64,000 nt of DNA from Harmothoe impar (GCA_947462335.1 OX381704.1:20290442-20354441), one strand, 5' to 3'; numbered from the stretch's first letter, positions 1 through 12,200 are shown. The notes: generated from the letters alone by a model not told the origin. Made by a program: numbers and translations.

Positions 1-1826
1 TACCCGAGGATGGGGGCTGTCATAAGCAACTTCTGCAACCTTCGGAAGGCCCCCTCGCAGTCCTCGTTCCAGCGGAAGATACGGCCCTTGTCGGCTAGGG
101 ACGTCAGCGGCTTGGCAATGGTGGCAAAGTCGGGCACGAAAGAGCGATAATAGCTAGCTAACCCGACGAAGCTCCTCACTTCCGTGAGGCTCTGGGGTAT
201 GGGCCAGTCCCGAATGGACTTTATTTTCTCCGGGTCGGTGGCAATACCAGCTTCGCTAACCACGTGCCCCAAGAACCCAACCTCCCGGCGGGCCAACTGG
301 CACTTGGATGGCTTAACCTTCAGTCCCGCAGCCTCCAATCGCTCCAAAACCTCTCCCAGGCGCCGTAGGTGACCCTCAAAGTCGTGGGAGAAGACCACTA
401 TGTCGTCAAGGTACACCAGACAGGAGGTCCACTGTAACCCCCGCATGGCTACCTCCATTAGACGCTCGAACGTACCGGGGGCATTGCACAGTCCAAAGGG
501 CATAACAGTGAACTGGAACAACCCCCGGTGCGTCGAAAAAGCGGTCTTCTCCCGATCCTCCGGGGCCATGGCAACCTGCCAATAGCCGCTGACGAGGTCC
601 ATGGTACTGAACCACTTGGACCCCGCCAGGGTGTCCAGCGAATCATCGATGCGAGGCAGGGGGTAAGCATCCTTCACAGTGACCTCGTTAAGCTTCCGGT
701 AATCGACGCAAAATCTCATGCTGCCGTCCTTCTTCCTAACGAGCACCACCGGTGATGCCCATGGTCCCTCTGCCTCCTCGATTACTCCGGCCATAAGCAT
801 CTTGTCCACCTCACTGTCCACCACGGCCCGGCGGTGCGGGGCGAGACGACGCGGCGGCATCCTAATGGGGGGGTGAGTCCCCGTACGGATCTTGTGTTGG
901 ACGGTGTTGGCGCGCCCCGTGTCTCCCGGCCTCAATTGGAAAGCCGCCCTATGGTGCATGAGGAGTTCTTCTAGGGCAGCCTTTCTCTCCTCTTCTACGC
1001 CTTCCGTCAAGGTTTGCAGTAAGGCCGCCGTTTCCTCCGTAGAAGGTTCTTGGGTAGAGGCCACCCTACAGTGCTCCCCTTCGCTCAGTGGAGCCGCCAC
1101 TGTCGTTTCCACCTCTTCTATAGAGGCGAGCGTCATCTCTTTGTACACCACGACAGCATCTTGCCCTGGGTTGAATAGTCGGACCGGGGTTTCCGGCCGG
1201 GTGGTGTCTATAAGTGCTCGTCCGACCAGCAGACCCCTTGTTTCCTCCATTTCCCTCAGCCCTTCCACCAAGCCGAGCTCGCTTCCCTCCCAGTCCCCTA
1301 CCAGATAGCCTGGTATGATGGACTCTTCCCCTGGCTGGATGACAGTAGTATAGGAGCTGATCACACGGCAGAAGGAGAGCTTCTCCTCCTCTTCCCCTCC
1401 CCACGTCTCCCTTAGTAGTCGCTCCCCGGCCACGTCCACCAAGAAGCCGCTTCCCCTCAAGAAGCGGGAACCCAGAATGGCATCGGTGGGGATTTCGGAC
1501 AGTTCAAATCCCACCCGGAAGGAACCGTCGCCTATTTTTACCGAGACCGTCACGTGCCCGAATAGTTGTAAAGCTCTCCCCTCGACCGAGTAGACCCTCT
1601 CTGTGGTCCCGCTTAGTTCGCCTGGCTCACCATGAGTCCGCCACCACGATAAGGAGAGCATATTAACCGTGGCGCCGGTGTCCACCAGACAACCGACGCT
1701 CTCGTTACCCATTCTCCCCTCTATTAGTAGGCCAGACCCTCCTCTTTCCAAGCGACCTTGTACCACCTCGGTCCTTCCCTCTATCGCCTCGACCCTACAG
1801 GGGGTGTCCTGCAGGGTCGATTCTAG
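1..1826 (-). CDS. pol: Gypsy pol, partial: aspartic protease and reverse transcriptase
   Basis: Pol codons are in the -1 frame relative to gag and open directly at the gag stop. The protease active site LVDTGATV lies near 1665-1688. RT follows, with the motif VDYRKLN, the thumb-side FVGLASYY and the catalytic YLDD at 402-413. The entry breaks off at the window edge just after the start of the RNase H connection. By family knowledge the product is a Gag-Pol polyprotein made by ribosomal frameshifting. No premature stop was seen. Confidence 0.9.
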
Positions 1827-1835
1827 TTTTCCGAC
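1823..1835 (-). promoter_or_regulatory. candidate -1 frameshift site at gag/pol junction
   Basis: On the minus strand gag ends TCG GAA AAC TAG. Slipping back one base on G GAA AAC places the ribosome in the open pol frame, which continues without a stop through the protease. A heptamer directly before the gag stop is the arrangement of several retroviral gag-pro sites. GGAAAAC is not the ideal X XXY YYZ heptamer, and I did not fold the downstream RNA, so the exact slip site is inferred. Confidence 0.5.
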
Positions 1836-4054
1836 AGCTGTGCGGTGGGTGGCAGTACGGCTGAAGAGGTCACGGGGACTGGCGCTACTCCGCCTGCATC
1901 CGCTACCGCCATGGCCTGCAGCCAGGATGGGCAATTACCCCTCCGGTGCCCCAGAGCCGCGCAGTGGTAACAGCGCGTTTCCGACAACGGCAACCGAGGT
2001 CGGTCGGGACGAGCCGGCCTGCTTCCGCTGCCCCGGTCACTGCTTCTCTCGCTCCTCCCTTCCCGTCCGGCCAGGGCGGTAGTAACTGTCTCGCGGAATT
2101 TCGCGTTCTCGGCCCTCTCTCGCTGCGCCTCCTTCTGCACTGTTTCCAGCGCTTCCCCCATAGTTTGGCCGGTGGCCCTCACTGTCTGTTGTGTCCCGTA
2201 GGGGCGCATACAGGCCTCCGCGTGGAGGGCCACTTGTACGGCGTCCAGCAAGGTCTTAGCCTGTGACTGGTGTATCCAAAATTGGAGTTGCTGATCCTTC
2301 AAACTCTCAATGAACCGATCTTTGGCCATCACGTCTATGGTGGCCAGGTCGGCTTGTGGGTACGCCAAGCGGGTGTACCTCTCCACCTCCTCCGCATGGG
2401 CCTGGAGGCACTCCCCCTTGTTCCGCTCTTTCGCTCTCAGTTTAGCTTTATACATGGCAGCCTGGTTAGGTGGCTGGAATCGAGAGACCAACCCGGCTCG
2501 TAGCTTCTCATACCCGCTGGTTGCTGGGTCGATCCCCGATAGTATCCGTCGGGCGACTCCCGTGAGACTAAGTCCCAGGAAGATCCCAGCCGTCCTATCG
2601 TCCCAGTTGTTAGCCAGGATGCATAGCCCGAAGTGGGCTAGATACTCGGCCAGGGGTGTAGTCCCATCGTACTTGGAGGGGGTAGTAACTGGTTTCATAA
2701 CCTTTTCATAGCCCCACGGTCCCTGGCCTGAACCGGAAGGGACCCTGCTGTTGTACGATGGTTGGGCTATTTCCTCCCTTGATGGCCACTGCATCACCCC
2801 TCCTGATACCCCGATGGGGTCGGAGGACCACGGAGCAGACTTCATCTCCCCTGGGAAGGAGACCGATGGTGTCGCCCCGGAGGCGGGGGCAGTCAGTATT
2901 CCAGGCCAGCTCACATTACGCACCAGGGAAGAGCGTCCCAAACCTTGTTCGCTCCCGGAGGGCAAGACCCCCCTTACCCGCGGGTCCCCCTCCCTCTCTG
3001 CCTCTCTCCAATTGGAGGGAGCAGAACTCGGCTCGCCTCCGCTGATCCCTCTTCCTGACGCCCTAGACATCTCTGTCTGCACCGCAGCCCTATACGCCGA
3101 CTCCCTACGTGCCACCTCTTCCCTGGCCGCGTCCACCTTGGCTATCTCTTTCCGGACGGCTACGGCCCGTAGGGCCTCCTCCTCTGCTTCCTCAGCCATT
3201 TCCAGCTGTCGAGAGATCTCCTCCTCCCTCCTCCTGTTCTCCTCTTCTGCCTGCCTCTGCTGGATTTCTATCTCCCTCAATCTCTTTTCCCTCTCCTCTA
3301 GGGCGGATCTCTGCTCCCGCTCTAGCCTTTGAGCTATTCCTTCTAACTCCGCCTGCTGTTGTCTCTCTCTGTCCCTGCTTAGCACTGCTTCCCTCACTCG
3401 GGCCCTCACTAGGGCCAAGACGTCCTCTCCCTCCACGTCGGTTGGGCCCCGTGCGGAGGAGCCAGCTGCGGAGGAGACGATGCCGCCCCCTGGCGCTTCG
3501 GATCGGAACGACCGTGCGGAGGAAACCGCTGCGGAGGAGCCAGCTGCGGAGGAAGCAACGCTGGCGCCATCTCTCGGCGCCCCCGGGAACTCGTTAGCTG
3601 CGGAGGAGACGATGCCGCCCCCTGGCGCTTCGGATCGGAACGACTGTGCGGAGGCTACGGCTTCTTTTTGTGACGACGGCGCGGAGGAGTTGCTTGGAAA
3701 AACCTCTGCCCCGGCCTCTTCCCTTCCTTCCGGGAGGGATGTAGCTGGTTCCAAGGGCAAGGTATCCTCTCCTTCCCCTGCTGGTTTTGGTAGCCAGACA
3801 GCTCTTCCATCACCTACGGCGCCCAGGTCCCCTCTCTCTCCTAACCTCCTTCCTTCCTCCAGGGCTGCCATCCTTCTATCCTCTCCTTCTCTCCATCTCA
3901 CTACCCAATCCCGCTGCCTCTGCGCCTCCAGCTCGGTGAGCCTACCGTAACCTGGAGGAGGTATTGCTGAAGGAGTCCCACTAAAAAAAATGTCTTCTCC
4001 TACTGCCATCTCGCAGTCTCCTTTCTCTAACTCAAAAGCCCTCTTGTTCTCCAT
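1823..4054 (-). CDS. gag: Gypsy gag polyprotein with long coiled coil and CCHC zinc knuckle
   Basis: A 743-residue ORF starts at ATG 4054. Residues about 110-210 hold a serine/alanine-rich tract with an internal duplication. Residues about 215-325 are a Glu/Arg/Gln-rich coiled coil. Residues about 445-640 resemble the Ty3-type capsid. A single zinc knuckle, CYHCAALGHRRGNC, occupies residues 695-708 (1931-1972). The long N-terminal extension makes it larger than a usual Ty3 Gag. The stop codon directly follows GAA AAC, a possible slippage site. Expression would be from the LTR at 4093-4387. Confidence 0.9.
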   Translation of the reverse strand: MENKRAFELEKGDCEMAVGEDIFFSGTPSAIPPPGYGRLTELEAQRQRDWVVRWREGEDRRMAALEEGRRLGERGDLGAVGDGRAVWLPKPAGEGEDTLPLEPATSLPEGREEAGAEVFPSNSSAPSSQKEAVASAQSFRSEAPGGGIVSSAANEFPGAPRDGASVASSAAGSSAAVSSARSFRSEAPGGGIVSSAAGSSARGPTDVEGEDVLALVRARVREAVLSRDRERQQQAELEGIAQRLEREQRSALEEREKRLREIEIQQRQAEEENRRREEEISRQLEMAEEAEEEALRAVAVRKEIAKVDAAREEVARRESAYRAAVQTEMSRASGRGISGGEPSSAPSNWREAEREGDPRVRGVLPSGSEQGLGRSSLVRNVSWPGILTAPASGATPSVSFPGEMKSAPWSSDPIGVSGGVMQWPSREEIAQPSYNSRVPSGSGQGPWGYEKVMKPVTTPSKYDGTTPLAEYLAHFGLCILANNWDDRTAGIFLGLSLTGVARRILSGIDPATSGYEKLRAGLVSRFQPPNQAAMYKAKLRAKERNKGECLQAHAEEVERYTRLAYPQADLATIDVMAKDRFIESLKDQQLQFWIHQSQAKTLLDAVQVALHAEACMRPYGTQQTVRATGQTMGEALETVQKEAQRERAENAKFRETVTTALAGREGRSERSSDRGSGSRPARPDRPRLPLSETRCYHCAALGHRRGNCPSWLQAMAVADAGGVAPVPVTSSAVLPPTAQLSEN

Positions 4055-4079
4055 CTTGGGCGTTTTTCTGCTGTTTTAA

Positions 4080-4091
4080 CCGCTGTCACCA
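4080..4091 (-). other. candidate primer-binding site
   Basis: On the minus strand, one base after the LTR end, the sequence TGGTGACAGCGG begins. TGG pairs with the CCA end of a tRNA, as expected of a primer-binding site. I did not assign the tRNA. Confidence 0.6.
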
Positions 4092-4092
4092 C

Positions 4093-4387
4093 TGTAATAG
4101 AACTAGAAGGCGAATGCTTAACTAGGAAAGAAACACGATGAGAGGAAGTAGTATGAGAAGTAAGTATATATTGTCACTAAACATCAACAGTTACATAGGT
4201 GTATATATCAGGTTTGCAAGGAGCGACCGCTATCGATGAGCTCTAGAGTAGAACTGCCGGACTTCCTCCGCACGGCGCCTTATATGCCTCCGCGCGCCAG
4301 TGGCGCCACCTCTCGGCGCCGCCCGGAACCCCTCCTCCGCACGGCGTGCGGAGGAGCGCGGAGCCAGCTATCCTCGGCTCCGCTACA
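4093..4387 (-). repeat. 5' LTR of the Gypsy element
   Basis: Inferred LTR of about 295 bp. It begins TGTAATAG and ends GCTACA on the plus strand, so the termini are the inverted pair TGTA/TACA. One end abuts the primer-binding site. It contains a GC-rich GGCGCC-bearing segment that resembles part of the repeated tract in gag. The outer end is less certain than the inner one because the partner LTR is outside the window. Confidence 0.6.
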
Positions 4388-4512
4388 GTATTGTACTAAA
4401 ATTAGGTACATGGTCCCGAGATCCCACTTCCACGATCCCACTTCCCTTTAAGGGCCGCAATGTGGGGATTAGGCCACCTAACTAAAAAATGAGCCCTCCA
4501 TTTTCCAGGGGT

Positions 4513-4670
4513 CAAATTGATACATTTTAGTAGCGGCAGCAAATTGATACATTTTAGTAGCGGCTGCAAATTGATACATCTTAGTAGCGGCTGCAAATTG
4601 ATACATCTTAGTAGCGGCTGAAAATTGATACATCTTAGTAGCGGCCAAATTGATACATCTTAGTAGCGGC
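4513..4670. repeat. tandem repeat, ~26 bp x 6
   Basis: Six head-to-tail copies of a unit whose core is AAATTGATACATYTTAGTAG followed by CGGC and a variable 0-4 bp linker. It lies between the LTR and the next repeat block, in the same host intron. Confidence 0.9.
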
Positions 4671-4785
4671 GCAAAGTCATGTGACCTCAGTCCTGACTTC
4701 TGATTGGTCAAAAAATGGCGGCGGCTGCAGCGTGATTTCTGAGTGTCCAATCAGCACACAGCTTAGAGGTCACGTGATCAGTAGA

Positions 4786-5449
4786 AATCCAACATGGCGA
4801 GCGCCAACTCGCATCGGTTCGAATCGATAAAATTGCTCAAATTGGTCCAAATAGCCACCATTCCACCCCCCCCCCCACCACATGTTTTCGGCCTAGAATT
4901 CGAAAATAAAGAGAATGGCGCTGGTCGCAACCCTGAAAACGAAGTAGATCCTGAGATATAAGTAAAAAATGTAGAAAGACCGAACGAAATCCAACATGGC
5001 GGGCGTCAATTTCCGAATCTCACGTGACCCCAGCCCTGACTTCTGATTGGTCGAGAGGTGAATCACGCCAGAGCCGCCGTCTTTCTGGCTGCATCGATTC
5101 GAATCGATAAATATGCTCAAAATTACCTAAATAATCATCATTTCAACCCCCCAGCACATGTTTTCGGCCTAGAATTCGAAAATAAAGAGAATGGCACTGG
5201 TCTTAACCCTGAAAACGAAGTAGATCCTGAGATATAAGTAAAAAATGTAGAAAGACCGAACGAAATCCAACATGGCGGGCGTCAACTCGCATCGATTCGA
5301 ATCGATAAATATGCTCTAAATGACCTAAATATTCATCATTTCAACCCCCCAGCACATGTTTTCGGCCTAAAATTCGAAAATAAAGACAATGGGACAGGTC
5401 GCAACCCTGAAAACGAAGTAGATCCGGAGATATCGACTCGTCGGCACGC
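4786..5449. repeat. degenerate long tandem repeat, three copies
   Basis: Three similar blocks carry the landmarks AACATGGCGRGCGYCAA, CGATTCGAATCGATAAA, ACATGTTTTCGGCCT and AACGAAGTAGATCC. The landmark ACATGTTTTCGGCC starts near 4880, 5157 and 5355, so spacing is unequal (about 277 and 198 bp) through internal deletion. No coding content was recognised. Confidence 0.8.
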
Positions 5450-5917
5450 CGAAAATTGTCAAAAAAACAACAATTTGTGAATTACAAAACAATGAAGTAC
5501 GATGAAATAAGCGTATGTGATGTACCATTGAAAGGGCAATACTGATAAAACAGGTGTTGAGGAAAGTAATGGCACTTTACATTATTAGAATACTAATATA
5601 GGAAGGTAGATATAAGGATGGAAACAACCTGTACATTTGTCAGAAAAGTGAGCTGATCCATTTTATTTAGGTCAAGTACAGTATTTACATGATTTACAAT
5701 AATCCAAAGCATTTTATTGCATCAAGTACAGATGGAAAGTTGGGAAACTGGCTTCTGCATCATATTATACCAAAACCTAAGTGATTCACTTAAAATTAAA
5801 GAAAATGGAGAACAATAACAGTTAGGAAAAAGTGTGAAATATTAATCTCGGCGAGATCATGAAGTCTGTGGTAGCTTTCAGAGCTTGAAATCGTGGAATT
5901 ATATCTCTCCTCGATAA
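5450..5917. repeat. 468-bp interspersed repeat, copy A
   Basis: This block is nearly identical, in the same orientation and at the same length, to 23077-23544. It begins with a short inverted repeat (AAATTGT, A-rich loop, ACAATTT) and ends TCTCCTCGATAA. It has no ORF. Intronic. Confidence 0.92.
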
Positions 5918-6091
5918 CAATTTATCTCACACCAGTAGATGTTTTTAACCAAGTAGGGGATTTAGAATCCAAGCATGGCTGGTCCGAAGCGTGGTTAGCT
6001 TTTGGTCCTACAAAAACAGAGTAGAAAAATCATATAGCCATTCGTCATTTCTGTCAGAAGGGACCCCCTGACTGAATGCTTCAAGACCTAC

Positions 6092-6270
6092 CCTGTGTCG
6101 CTCATCTCCAGGGCGCTGTCCGGGTCAGGTTTGCTGTCGGCCTCCTCCTCCATCCAGGTGTCCTCGTACTTCTTAACGAGTGCAGCAGCATCAGCGTTAA
6201 AGTTGGGTTTGGGTGTGCTCCACACGAGGCCGTCCGATACGGAGGGCACCGACCGCAGCGTGGGTTTATC
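6092..6270 (-). CDS. PARP-like gene exon 40: linker before expected WGR domain
   Basis: A 179-nt exon encodes residues about 2000-2058, including LVWSTPKPNFNADAAALVKK and a Glu/Asp-rich tail ending LEMSDT. It ends GACACAGG|GTAGGT. Read straight on, TAG follows at once, so this could be taken for the C-terminus. I favour a donor because the family continues here into WGR and PARP domains and the donor keeps a normal split codon. If it is a true stop, the protein is a truncated ankyrin-only form. Confidence 0.75.
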
Positions 6271-9200
6271 CTACAACCATACCAACCACCATGTTAAACG
6301 AGGTCACAAAGAAGAGTCATCCTTGCACACTAATCAACATTCAAATGGCAGCTTCATGGCTTAAATCTGACAAAACGACCCAAGGCCACAAAATCATGAA
6401 ATGGATTTGATATAATTTGAAATTGTTTAAATCTGAGAAATAAATCACAAACATCATCTGGTTTCCCGAATATTGAAATTCAAGACAGTTCACAAGACTT
6501 ACCCAATGTCCTTTGTTGACGCCTGTGAGTTTCTGCAGGCCCTTGGCCAGGTTGGGGGCGTTCTGCCTGAGGGCGTAGTCAAGGGGGGTGAGCCCGGTCA
6601 TGTCCTTCTCCCCTAAGGGTGCCCCCGCGTCACTCAGCAGCTTCAGCATCTCCACGTTGTCGTAGGTGGCCTCCTCCACGGGGGCCACCACGTGGTGCAC
6701 CAGCGACCACCCCTGCTGGTCCAGCACCGCCAACTTGACGCCGCTCACGTTACGGAACGCCTTGAACTTACTCAGATTGATGTCTGTAGCGATAAATAAA
6801 TTTGTATCGATTATCTTGGCAAGAGATTCTTAATATGTGCAATACAAGACTCCAATTCCAACTACTACTTATATTATGGTGGGGTTTGATAATTTAGTGT
6901 TGGCAGCACTGAGTCTTTCATTGCTGATCTTACCAACAGAGTCTACTATTTCCTGGTGTAACACTAGAGATAGCGCTACCCTTGTTGATGTAATTAAGTG
7001 CTGGATAGAATGCTAGAAGCATTCTAATTTTTCTGATCTATACCTTTGAACTTAGCACAGTTAAAAGCCACAAATTAAATTGAAATCTTACCAGCACACT
7101 GCACTAAGGAGACCCTTTATAAATATGCAGAAAGTGAACTATCTATATATCTGAGTTAGTATGCCAGCTTTAACTACTAGATGGTCCCTGTTTGTACAGA
7201 CACAACACTTACCATTAGAATCGGTCTTCTTTGGACTTCCTTTAGCTTTCTTTACCTCTTCTTCGTCCTCTTCTTCATCCTCCTCATCCTCTTCATCTCC
7301 TTCCTCATCACTATCTGCCACTCTACTCGCGCCAAATAACGAGAACCGCTGTCTTCCCGATGCTTGTGCAGCCCTGCGCTTTACCGCAGCTGTGAGCTTT
7401 TTCTTCTCTACTTCATCGGAGTACAGAATATGTTCGACCTCAGTGACGTCTTCTCCCGGTGGGGTGTACGAGTGGTTCAGGAGAAGCTTCACCAGGTTGA
7501 CATTATTCTGTCAATAGAAGACACTTGTCACTACAACAGCTAACTCCACGTCAGCTTCATCATCTACATGATGAACCTTAACTCCTTAAGGGTTATCGTC
7601 GAAAAAAATACAGTCTACACCATGTCTGATCTAATTTTGCCGCTTGGGATTGTGTAGCCAACATCATAGAGGAGCTGACGTTGACTACTAGTATATTGAA
7701 CACTATTATCTAGGAGCAGGACAATAATTCCAAATAGGCCCGTTCTCTTGGAAACTTGCATTCCTCAGATGTCGCGCAAAATCAAAATACAGTTATTTTG
7801 GTCAGTATTTAAAGGGTTTTAGCTCTCTTAGACAAGCATCAGAGATATTTAAAAAGCTTCAGGTGCAAACTTTGAGAGATAATACTGCTCAGTACAATGT
7901 TCCTACTCAATCTCCTGTTGAAATTTGAAGACAGTATTACACTTCCTTACATACTGACAAATAATACAATGTCAACATATTGGAGTTTTAGCAATTAAAT
8001 AAACATGACTATAGATGTAAGGCTTACCCTGCGGATGGCGTGTACCAGTGGCACCCTCTGTAAGCTGTCTCTGGCGTTAGGATCAGCCCCGTCCGTCAGG
8101 AGGCGTTGTGCCATGTTAAAGTCCTGCATCTGGATGGCCCGTATGAGCGGCGTGCACCGGACGCTCTTCTGTTCTGTCACGTACTCGGCCTCCACCTCGG
8201 TGGCACTACGCTCGTCCTTGGGCACCTTACCAAAGTGCATGATGAGGTCCGGGAAGCTGTACTGGTCATTGAGACTGGCACGCAGCTCGAACAGCGACTG
8301 GTAGATTGGTCTGTCGGTAAGAGACAAGACAAACACGTCAGTATTACCGGTTCATATTCTTGAAAAAATGCTACACCCTCCATTACATTCTTTATGAACT
8401 GATTCCGTAACCCAATCAACCGCACACTCTACTATCTATCAAAATCCTTCATCTTCGAGCAATATAGGCATTCAGATATACTACAGGTACCCAATCGATG
8501 TCATGAATAAACAATTACTGCAATCATGTATACACTAAATGTTAAAAAGCTATATATTCCTGTATGTGAGACTCATCATCAACTTACAGACTCTGGTCCT
8601 TGAACGTCCAGAAGGCTGCGGCCATCGGGGTGCGTCCATATCGGTCACTCTCATTCACGTCAAGGTCAGGCACGTGTTCTGTCAAGGGTAAGTAAACTCA
8701 AATTGAACCACAGCTCCTTAACATGGTTGTCATAAAGGTCTTTTATATCAAAAACATGCAGTGTTACAGTGTGCTATATTCCAGGTTTTATTTCATGTAA
8801 GAACCACAGTCCCTAAGTTAATGTATAGACACAGCCGTCTCATGGTGTTTTTTGTAATAGTAATATACGTATGGTGTATATCTCTTTTCTATACACCATT
8901 GGGTGTACCTACCTATAATAAACTTGACGAGAGCTGTGTTGTGCATGAGGGCGGCGTAGTGTAGCGGTTTACAGCCGTAGTGGTCCTTACTGTTCAGGGG
9001 CACGGTGCGGCGCAGCAGCTCCTTAGCCACCTACAAGACATTAACAGGACATGTCACCTTCAACCTGCCAGTCAAGTATCCCTGTCTGGGATATCAGATA
9101 TCAGAAGTCTATATTTCTCCCTGAGCTGGGGAACCTAACTGAATCATGATTCAAAGTATATGCCTAGAGTTAAGTCTCTCAGATAGTTATGATTAATACC

Positions 9201-12200
9201 ATAGACATACAATATAACATAAATACAATAGTGTATTAATGTCTATGTTAATACTGTAAATCCCCGCGTAATGCACTAGATCTGTATCTTTTAATATATA
9301 TAACTGATCAGTACGATGCATGAATGCAGCCCTGGTGAGTCTACCCACAGTTGATGCATGGATGCAGCACTGGCCACTTGCTCGCCAAGGCCGCATTCTT
9401 ACATCACCATGATAAAAGGACATAATGCATGAAAATAGTATGCGGCCCTTAAAAGGTTACTTTATTAAGTATAAGTTAGTGAACTGACCCTGAGTAGCAG
9501 GTCCTCCTGTACGTTAGGTTTCACCTTAACGGCCAACGTGTGGAACAGGCTGCGGCCCGTGCCGCGGTTTGTCTCCTTGAACTTACGGTCGTCCTTGAAC
9601 TTCCGCATCAAGGTCAGGGCCAGGTTATACTGCCCTGTGTTGAGAGCAGCCTGGGAGAAAGTAGAAATATACAAACTTAATTCATGCACATCGAATATAC
9701 ACGTTTCTTAGAAATACACTTACATTGTTAATAGTTTGAGACGAATTAGATCGCCAGCCAAGCAAAGCATAGATGCCTGGTGCAGTTCTCTGCCATTACC
9801 ATTATTTTCTCTTTATGATCTGATATCTGGAGAATTGATTTTGATTATTTCTGGAGAAATGATGTTGGTATAAATCAGCACCCTGACTTGCACTCATGGA
9901 ATTTGCTATAGTAAGTAAAAGAGGGATGTTAATTAAGTTGGATGTATAAGCAATGAATGTGGAAAATAATTTATTTTATGTATGTGTGGGTATTTATCGA
10001 GTACTACTAACCTCTATGGTGTTGTTGACGGTGAGGTTGGCTTCGTCCATCACCTCCAGCATCATGTAGATGACGCCCGGCCAGTTGTTCTTCACACACA
10101 CCTGCACAATGTAGACACCACTAGTTAGCATTGTAGACACACAAGGATGCACGGATAGCCACTCTAGCTCACATCAATGAATATTGCATAAAATGTTAAT
10201 GCATCTTATATATTATTCAGCTGATTCGAGAGCTCTTACAAGAGGAGCAATTCATTTCCTCTATTTATAAAAGATTGAACATGTGATTTACATCACAAAT
10301 GACTCTGGGTCAGGGTGATTAAGTGATTGAATTGATTGACCCCACATACGCCTACCCCTACCCCACATACCCCAACTCCACATACCCCTACCCCACATAC
10401 CCCTACCCCAATAGCACTGGAGTTGTGTGGACCGTAATGTATACAAAACCCCAATCTAGTACAGTAAAATTCCGTTATAACGAAGTGCTTTGGGCAAGCA
10501 AAAAAGTTCGTTATAAACGAATTTCGTAGTATCCAAATTGAGCATTTTTGAAACCTAAATACAGTCAGAAAATTAGTTATAAACCCCATATTATATACAT
10601 TAACAACATAGGAGTAGACATAATATATACTTCATTAAATTTTTCACGGTTCTGAATAAAAGGTGAATATAGATAATGGGAAATTGAAAACATTAGAGAT
10701 GGAGATTGGATGGGAGGAGAATCACTCTGCCCTAGACTCCCCCCCCCCTCCCCCCCCCCCCCCCCCCCCCAGAAGCCCTGGGGGCGGGGGAGTCGCTGTC
10801 ACACCTGTCTTAGACTCACCCACCCCTCCTGTCGCCTAAAGAAGCCCTGGGGCGGGGGGATTCGCTTTGAACCTGTCTTAGACTCACACAACCCTCCACC
10901 CCTGCCGCCCAAGAAGCCCTGGGGGCGGGGGGAGTCGCTTTGAACCTGTCTTAGACTCACACAACCCCCCCCCCCCCCTGCCGCCCAAGAAGCCCTGGGG
11001 GCTGGGGGAGTCGCTTTGAACCTGTCTTAGACTCACACAACCCCCCCCCCCCCCTGCCGCCCAAGAAGCCCTGGGGGCAGGGGAGTCGCTTTGAATGTGT
11101 CCTAGACTCACACAACCCCTCCTGCCGCCCAAAAAGCCCTGGGGGCTGTCACATCTGTCCTAGACTCACCAACCCCTCCTGCCCACCCCCTCCGACCGAG
11201 GAAGCTAGGGGGGCGGGGGTTGCCCCTAGAACCCACCCACCCCATCAAAATGAGTATTGAAATCAATACACAGCCCAGAAAAATTCGTTATAAACGAATT
11301 TATAACTGAAAAGATTCGTTAAAACAGGATTATTTTACTATAGGAATGTATGGAAAGGGATTTTGGCACAGCAATTTGTTTGTTATATCCGAAAATTCGT
11401 TGTAACAGAATTCGTTGTAGCGGAATTTTACTGTACTTAAAGAGATTAATTTTTATCTGCAACTTTTTGGTCAGATTATGTGACTTTTATTAGATTAAAT
11501 ATTTAGAATGGTTGCAACAGGATATTTGTAATATTTCTTGGTAGAGCATGTAGATGACTGTTAAAATTGGATGTGAAATTGAACTTTCACTATCTTGATA
11601 CAGCCCTCCATGAGGCGTCGTAAAAGACTCTGTGTGGTAACCCAGAGTCAATAAGTTGCATTTGCATACAGCAGTCTCTTGTAGTAATAAACTATGATAT
11701 ATTTTATACAAACGCACCTGGAAAACAGGATATCTCTTGGGTTCAAGACGCTTCTTGCGGTGGACTTTCCATACCCAGGGGTTGGGTTTCACCTGCTCTG
11801 CCTCATCTTCAGAATCAACTTCTTTCTCATTCTCTTTACCCTCTTCTGATTCTGCTTTCTCTTCCTGATCGCTGTTCTGGCTGTCATTGTCCGATTCGTT
11901 GTCCGACTCTTCCTTAGCTTTGTTCTGCTCCTTGCGCTGCTCGGTGGGCAGGATAACGGCGCTCACATTAATGGCGGCATTCTTCTGGATCAGCATGATG
12001 GCACAACTGGAAAGGAAATAAAACAACATTACTGTATGTAAAATGAATTAAATCTTACTGAATAGGTCATTATTGATTCAACCATATATAGTCAACTCAT
12101 CCACCTGCTCGCACATCAGAGGGCCAGAAGCCCCCCCCCCCCCCCCCCAAATAGCCCCAAATACTTAACCCAAACCCCTCCTTCTGCGACCACCTTGCCA

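Larger units (their letters stand above)
1..4387 (-). mobile_element. Ty3/Gypsy LTR retrotransposon, 5' half (cut by window edge)
   Basis: Read on the minus strand the order is LTR, primer-binding site, gag, then pol in the -1 frame (protease, reverse transcriptase). This is the Ty3/Gypsy order, not Copia, because RT follows protease directly. No stop or frameshift is visible in gag or in the 1.8 kb of pol, so the copy is probably young. It sits in the intron left of host exon 40 in the same orientation as the host gene. RNase H, integrase and the second LTR lie outside the window, so LTR-to-LTR identity cannot be judged. Confidence 0.93.

Noticed and set aside
1669..3950. Plus-strand ORFs opposite the Gypsy gag and pol
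   Set aside because: Shadows of the minus-strand gag and pol frames; Ser/Pro-rich from GC-rich complement.
6076..6092. TAG after LEMSDTG as the true end of the PARP-like protein
   Set aside because: A consensus donor overlaps it and the family is expected to continue into WGR and PARP domains; left open as a finding.
7161..7517. Plus-strand Ser-rich ORF (and the similar one at 39589-39777)
   Set aside because: They are the antisense of Glu/Asp-coding tracts in exons 38 and 3.
10710..11132. Pro-rich and Gly-rich ORFs on both strands
   Set aside because: Produced by GC-rich tandem repeats with C-runs inside a foldback element.
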